Origin: Letharia columbiana
Lineage: Eukaryota; Ascomycota; Lecanoromycetes; Lecanorales; Parmeliaceae
Reading direction: 5' to 3'
DNA length: 64,000 bases
Assembly: GCF_014066305.1 (NCBI RefSeq)
Contig: NW_023501040.1
Coordinates: 1,282,501 to 1,346,500, forward strand
The notes beneath the pieces are model-generated. The model saw only the letters and a list, made by a program, of their open reading frames with translations, was not told the DNA's origin and made no database searches. This document shows positions 60,648 to 64,000 of the stretch, one piece after another (position 1 is the first letter of the stretch; each line of letters opens with the position of its first letter). Position numbers and translations under genes: made by a program.

Positions 60648-61229
60648 CTTGAACAAATCTGGTGTCGCTGAAGCCATCAGACCCAAGCGTGAACTGAGAT
60701 TTCCCACGCGAAGCTTCACAGCTGCAGTATAAACGATTGAGCTCTGCTCCAAAGCTGTACATGATGTAAAGAACAAGCAGTTTCTTACCACTAGGCCTTG
60801 CGAGCTCTTCACCGTCCCTCAATCATTAGCCGTTGTTTGAGACCGTTCTTGAAAAACCCTCATTGATCGCTCTCCGGTCCATGCCCTTCAGGTTCAACCT
60901 TCAGTCCGTTCTCAAGCTTTAGCAGCCTTTATCCAAACAATTCCAGAACAAGAGTCCTGCGAAGCTGCATCATGAGTGTAAGATGACACGAATTCTAAGT
61001 TGAGTGCAGGTGCAGAAGTTGCTATTGAGCTTTCAAACATGAAAGACTTATTTCCAGTCTGGAAACGAGTAGAGATACCACAAACGCCAGCCAGCCACCC
61101 TGAAGCCCACGTTCACTCTCATCTGCTTCATCGTCCATCCACTTTTCTCACGCAAGGGCCAGCCTGAAGTCACAAAAGCCTACCCGAGTCAGGACGGGTC
61201 TGAGCATCGCACAACAGGTCCTTCCACTT
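60648..61229. other. Convergent intergenic region
   Basis: This lies between the 3' ends of TAH18 and the ATG33-like gene. Nothing beyond probable 3' untranslated sequence was seen. Confidence 0.4.
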
Positions 61230-61876
61230 TTAGACTCCATCTCCCCAAAGTCCAACCACTGTAACCAGCCACCCAACACCCCACACGACTGTCCGCCCCA
61301 CCATCTTCCCCCTCCACTTCTCCATTCCTTCCCTGACAGCCTCTCCGTTCAGGCTACCAGTGCTAGCACCCTCGACCTCCCATTCCTCATCGCTACTATC
61401 CGGCGTCCTTGATCTAGCCCTGCTCTCATCGCCCTTGCCCTTCACCTTTCCAACCACACCCGCATAGATCTCTTTCGTGTAGCCCAATCCGATGGCCAGG
61501 GTTGCCCACAAGAGATACGGATGTCGGCTGCGGGGTGGGGAGAGGGCGTAGGCGAGGAGTAGAGAGGTGGAGGAGAGGGTGGAGAGGAGGAGTTGGTGCC
61601 GGTGGGCTAGAGCGCGCAGGTGTTGGAATGTGGTGGAGGCCGGTTGGGCGCTGGGAAGGGATTGGATGGGTGGGAGGGTGGTGGTTGTTGTGGTGTAGGA
61701 TACGCCCTGAGAAGATGTCAGCTGTGGGTAGAAAGGCGAGGGCTGTTGAGCCGGGGGGTGAGGAGAAGGTGGGAGTAGGAAGGAGCGGGCGGCAATGGAG
61801 GGGAGGGGCGTACAGTCAGGAGACCGAGCGAGATGGTGCCGATGAACTTGCAGATGGTTGCTGTGTTGCGTGACAT
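61230..61876 (-). CDS. ATG33: ATG33-like mitophagy protein
   Basis: Exon 1 is 61876-61814 and exon 2 is 61706-61230; the 107-nt intron has GTACGC and CAG. The product is 179 aa. It has the Atg33-type start (ICKFIGTISLGLLTGVSYT) and about four hydrophobic segments: near residues 9-25, LLLSTLSSTSLLLAYAL, LLWATLAIGLGY and VVWGVGWLVTVVGLWG. A Ser/Asp/Glu-rich loop (RTPDSSDEEWEVEG) lies before the last. Yeast Atg33 (197 aa) is an outer mitochondrial membrane protein needed for mitophagy. Assignment rests on the start motif and layout, so moderate confidence. Confidence 0.65.
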
Positions 61877-62336
61877 CTTGTCCGATGCTGTACTTAGAAT
61901 GGATGTTGCAGAGCGGAGGCGGAAGGGATTTGGATGGAGGGTGGAGATGGGAAACCTGAAGCTCCGTCTTTCTAGCGGCAGTACTCTACGGATCGGCAGC
62001 AGGGATCTGCAAGCGGCGACCTGGGGACCCCTCGTTTGCCTCGGCCCAGCGACAACACAATGTTAGGTATGATCTCCAAGAAAGCGTCGACCATCGGTAA
62101 GAGTTCTCTAGATTAATAACGGCTGAAGTATTTATTTAAGAATCAAGCTTGTAATCAACCTCGGCTTGGAGTGCGAGTTGGAATTGAGCCGATCTTTTAT
62201 TCAAGGCTCGCCCCTATAATTCGTCCTCAAGCCCTCCCTCCTCTTGGAGACCGTTCTCATGTATTGCCGTTGACACCTAAGCTTTGCAATTGAGAAAGCC
62301 TCCAATCTTGATTCACGTCGCCATCGATACGTCGAG
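61877..62336. promoter_or_regulatory. Divergent promoter region (ATG33-like / SPS19)
   Basis: This 460-bp interval is shared by two outward-facing genes, one for mitophagy and one for peroxisomal fatty-acid oxidation. An oleate-response-type element was looked for, but none convincing was found by eye. Confidence 0.45.
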
Positions 62337-63440
62337 ATGCCTCTCCCCAAGCATGAGTACGTGAGCGATATCTGGAAAGATGGCATTTTTGGTAGCAAAT
62401 AACTCTTTCCTAATTCATGTCTTGCTTGAGCTTACGTTCTCACTCCAGAAAACAAAGTCGTGTTTTGCACAGGTGGCGCTGGCACCATATGTAGCGCCCA
62501 GGTCAGAGCTATGGTCCATCTCGGCGCTAATGCGTGCATTATTGGACGAAATGTCGAGAAAACGGAGAAGATGGCTACAGATATCGCTACTGCGAGGCAA
62601 GGCGCAAAAGTTCTGGGCTTTGGGTCTGTTGATGTCAGGAGTATTGAAAGTATGCAAACAGCTGTGGAGAAGTGTGTTAAAGAGCTTGGGGGAATCGATT
62701 TTGTGATGTAAGTCTATGGATTAAGCAAGCCATGTCTGCATGCACTAAGTTCCTCCAGCGCCGGAGCTGCAGGCAACTTCCTCGCCTCCATCAACCAGCT
62801 CAGCACAAACGCCTTCAAATCCGTCATGGACATCGACGTTCTGGGCTCTTACAACACTGTCAAGGCGACGCTGCCCCATCTCGTCACTTCAGCAGGCAAG
62901 CACAAGTCCGACGGCAGAACAGCCTCTCCAACAGGAACAGGCGGCCGCATCATCTTCATCTCCGCCACCTTTCATTACACTGCAATGCCACTCCAGACTC
63001 ATGTCAGCGTCGCCAAAGCTGGCGTTGACGCACTTTCCAACAACCTCGCTCTCGAGTTTGGTCCGCGAGGCGTGACGTCTAACGTTATCGCACCCGGCCC
63101 TATCGCCGGCACAGAAGGCATGGAAAGATTGGCAAAGACGGACGACGTGGCTAACTCTTTCAAAAACATCCCTCTGGGAAGGTGGGGCACTGTGAAGGAG
63201 ATTTCAGACGCCACGATCTTTCTATTCTCGGATGCTGGGAATTACGTGAATGGCCAGGCACTTGTTGGTATGTACGATTTCTCCAAATATGTAGAAATGA
63301 GCTGATATGTTTGGTCCTCAGTCGATGGAGCAGCGTGGCGAGCACAGACGCCCAACATGGGCGGATTCAAGTATCCTGATTTTCTTTTGGGTGATGAAGT
63401 GGTGACTGGAGTCAAAGGTGGTAAGAAATCAAAGCTATGA
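62337..63440 (+). CDS. SPS19: Peroxisomal 2,4-dienoyl-CoA reductase
   Basis: Reduces 2,4-dienoyl-CoA with NADPH during beta-oxidation of polyunsaturated fatty acids. Exons are 62337-62391, 62449-62707, 62759-63267 and 63322-63440 (313 aa); all introns have GT/AG ends. This is a short-chain dehydrogenase fold: cofactor loop CTGGAGTIC, AGAAGN in place of NNAG, and ISATFHYTAMPLQTHVSVAKAG holding the active-site lysine without the usual YxxxK tyrosine, as known for this subfamily. PGPIAGTEG follows. The protein ends GGKKSKL, a perfect PTS1 peroxisome signal. No defects were seen. Confidence 0.93.
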
Positions 63441-64000
63441 TGTATAGGAGAGGTATTTAGCCGAAGGACATTATGCAGAGTGCCATGCTCTTTTTGGTTA
63501 TTCGCACCGCGATCCTTCAAGCTATGGATATTCCGGAACCCGCAGGCTTGACAAACAAAACCCTCTTACCTCTTCGCTTGATTGAGCACTGTCACAGACT
63601 GTCTGACAAGTGAACAGCAGTGCGGGAACGTGCAAGTGCATGTTCGGCCCTAGCATAGGCGCAACATGTTCTTGGTGCCGATTTCTTCGGCATGAAGGGG
63701 AATACAATTCAACACTGTTCTTTCTTGCGGTAAGTTCGAACATCAGCCAAGGCCCGCGCTTCAACGCCACGTTGAGTTCTTTTGCAAAAGTCTGTGCGAA
63801 TAGTCGATTCAGGCAAGCGACCCTGCTCGTGTCGCTAACAGCAGCAATTAGGCAGGAGTGGGTAAGGGTTTTAAGAGCACGAGAGGGTGGGTTGGGTGTC
63901 CCATTGGAGCGCTTGCTCTTCGCACGGCACGGCCCAGCCAACCCAAACGGGCAATCCTTGGCCTGACGATCTATGTCTTCCGGCATCCACGACGACCTTG
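63441..64000. other. Intergenic to window end
   Basis: Overlapping open frames exist on both strands (63522-63986 minus, 63610-63966 plus), but neither shows a domain, signal peptide or splice context. No gene is called. Confidence 0.35.

Noticed and set aside
63522..63986. 154-codon minus-strand frame at the window end
   Set aside because: It overlaps an equally open plus-strand frame, and has no domain, signal peptide or intron evidence.
1..64000. CRISPR arrays, operons or riboswitches
   Set aside because: Eukaryotic gene structure throughout. The only regular array (92 bp) has no spacer/repeat alternation.

Overview
The window looks like a chromosome segment of a filamentous ascomycete (Pezizomycotina). 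The genes have short introns (about 50-150 nt) and encode typical fungal proteins. About 46 kb of AT-saturated, gene-free DNA carries transposon relics whose stop codons sit mostly where Gln or Trp codons belong (CAG/CAA to TAG/TAA, TGG to TAG). This is the C-to-T/G-to-A signature of repeat-induced point mutation (RIP). The class cannot be fixed from sequence alone.

Bases 1-45975 are a nested repeat block. A 7.5-kb Ty3/gypsy element with a chromodomain (LTRs 15659-15810 and 45077-45219) is split by two insertions. One is a 19.9-kb hAT-type DNA transposon (17338-37266) with about 230-bp terminal inverted repeats, an 8-bp target duplication and a recognisable but dead BED/hAT transposase. The other is a 2.06-kb repeat (family R, 41729-43789) inside the integrase; taking it out restores the integrase frame. 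Other R copies form a head-to-head pair at 3.8-7.5 kb, and a shrunken copy lies inside the hAT element at 25.8-26.2 kb. A 1.45-kb gag-only LTR element with a perfect GATTT target duplication lies at 11379-12829.

The most unusual content is inside the 19.9-kb element. It holds a decayed reading frame of about 450 codons that ends in a histone H3-type fold with a long, CenH3-like loop 1 (23380-24740). It also holds a 24-bp coding minisatellite, a 92-bp array of seven copies with exact spacing, and further unrecognised coding relics.

A low-complexity junction near 46 kb marks a sharp change to normal-composition, gene-dense DNA. In order this holds: a small secreted-protein candidate (-), a Cys-rich secreted-protein candidate (-), a small membrane protein (-), the mitochondrial GTPase MTG1 (+, two frameshifts), a disrupted membrane protein (-), mitochondrial MEF2 (+), an ArfGAP (-), an RRM-RGG-RRM Sbp1-like protein (-), the diflavin reductase TAH18 (+), an ATG33-like mitophagy protein (-) and peroxisomal 2,4-dienoyl-CoA reductase SPS19 (+, ending in SKL). 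Several neighbours serve mitochondria or peroxisomes (MTG1, MEF2, ATG33, SPS19), but they are separate genes mostly arranged as divergent or convergent pairs, not an operon. The two genes at 48.9-51.4 kb are broken, whereas those from 51.7 kb onward read intact.
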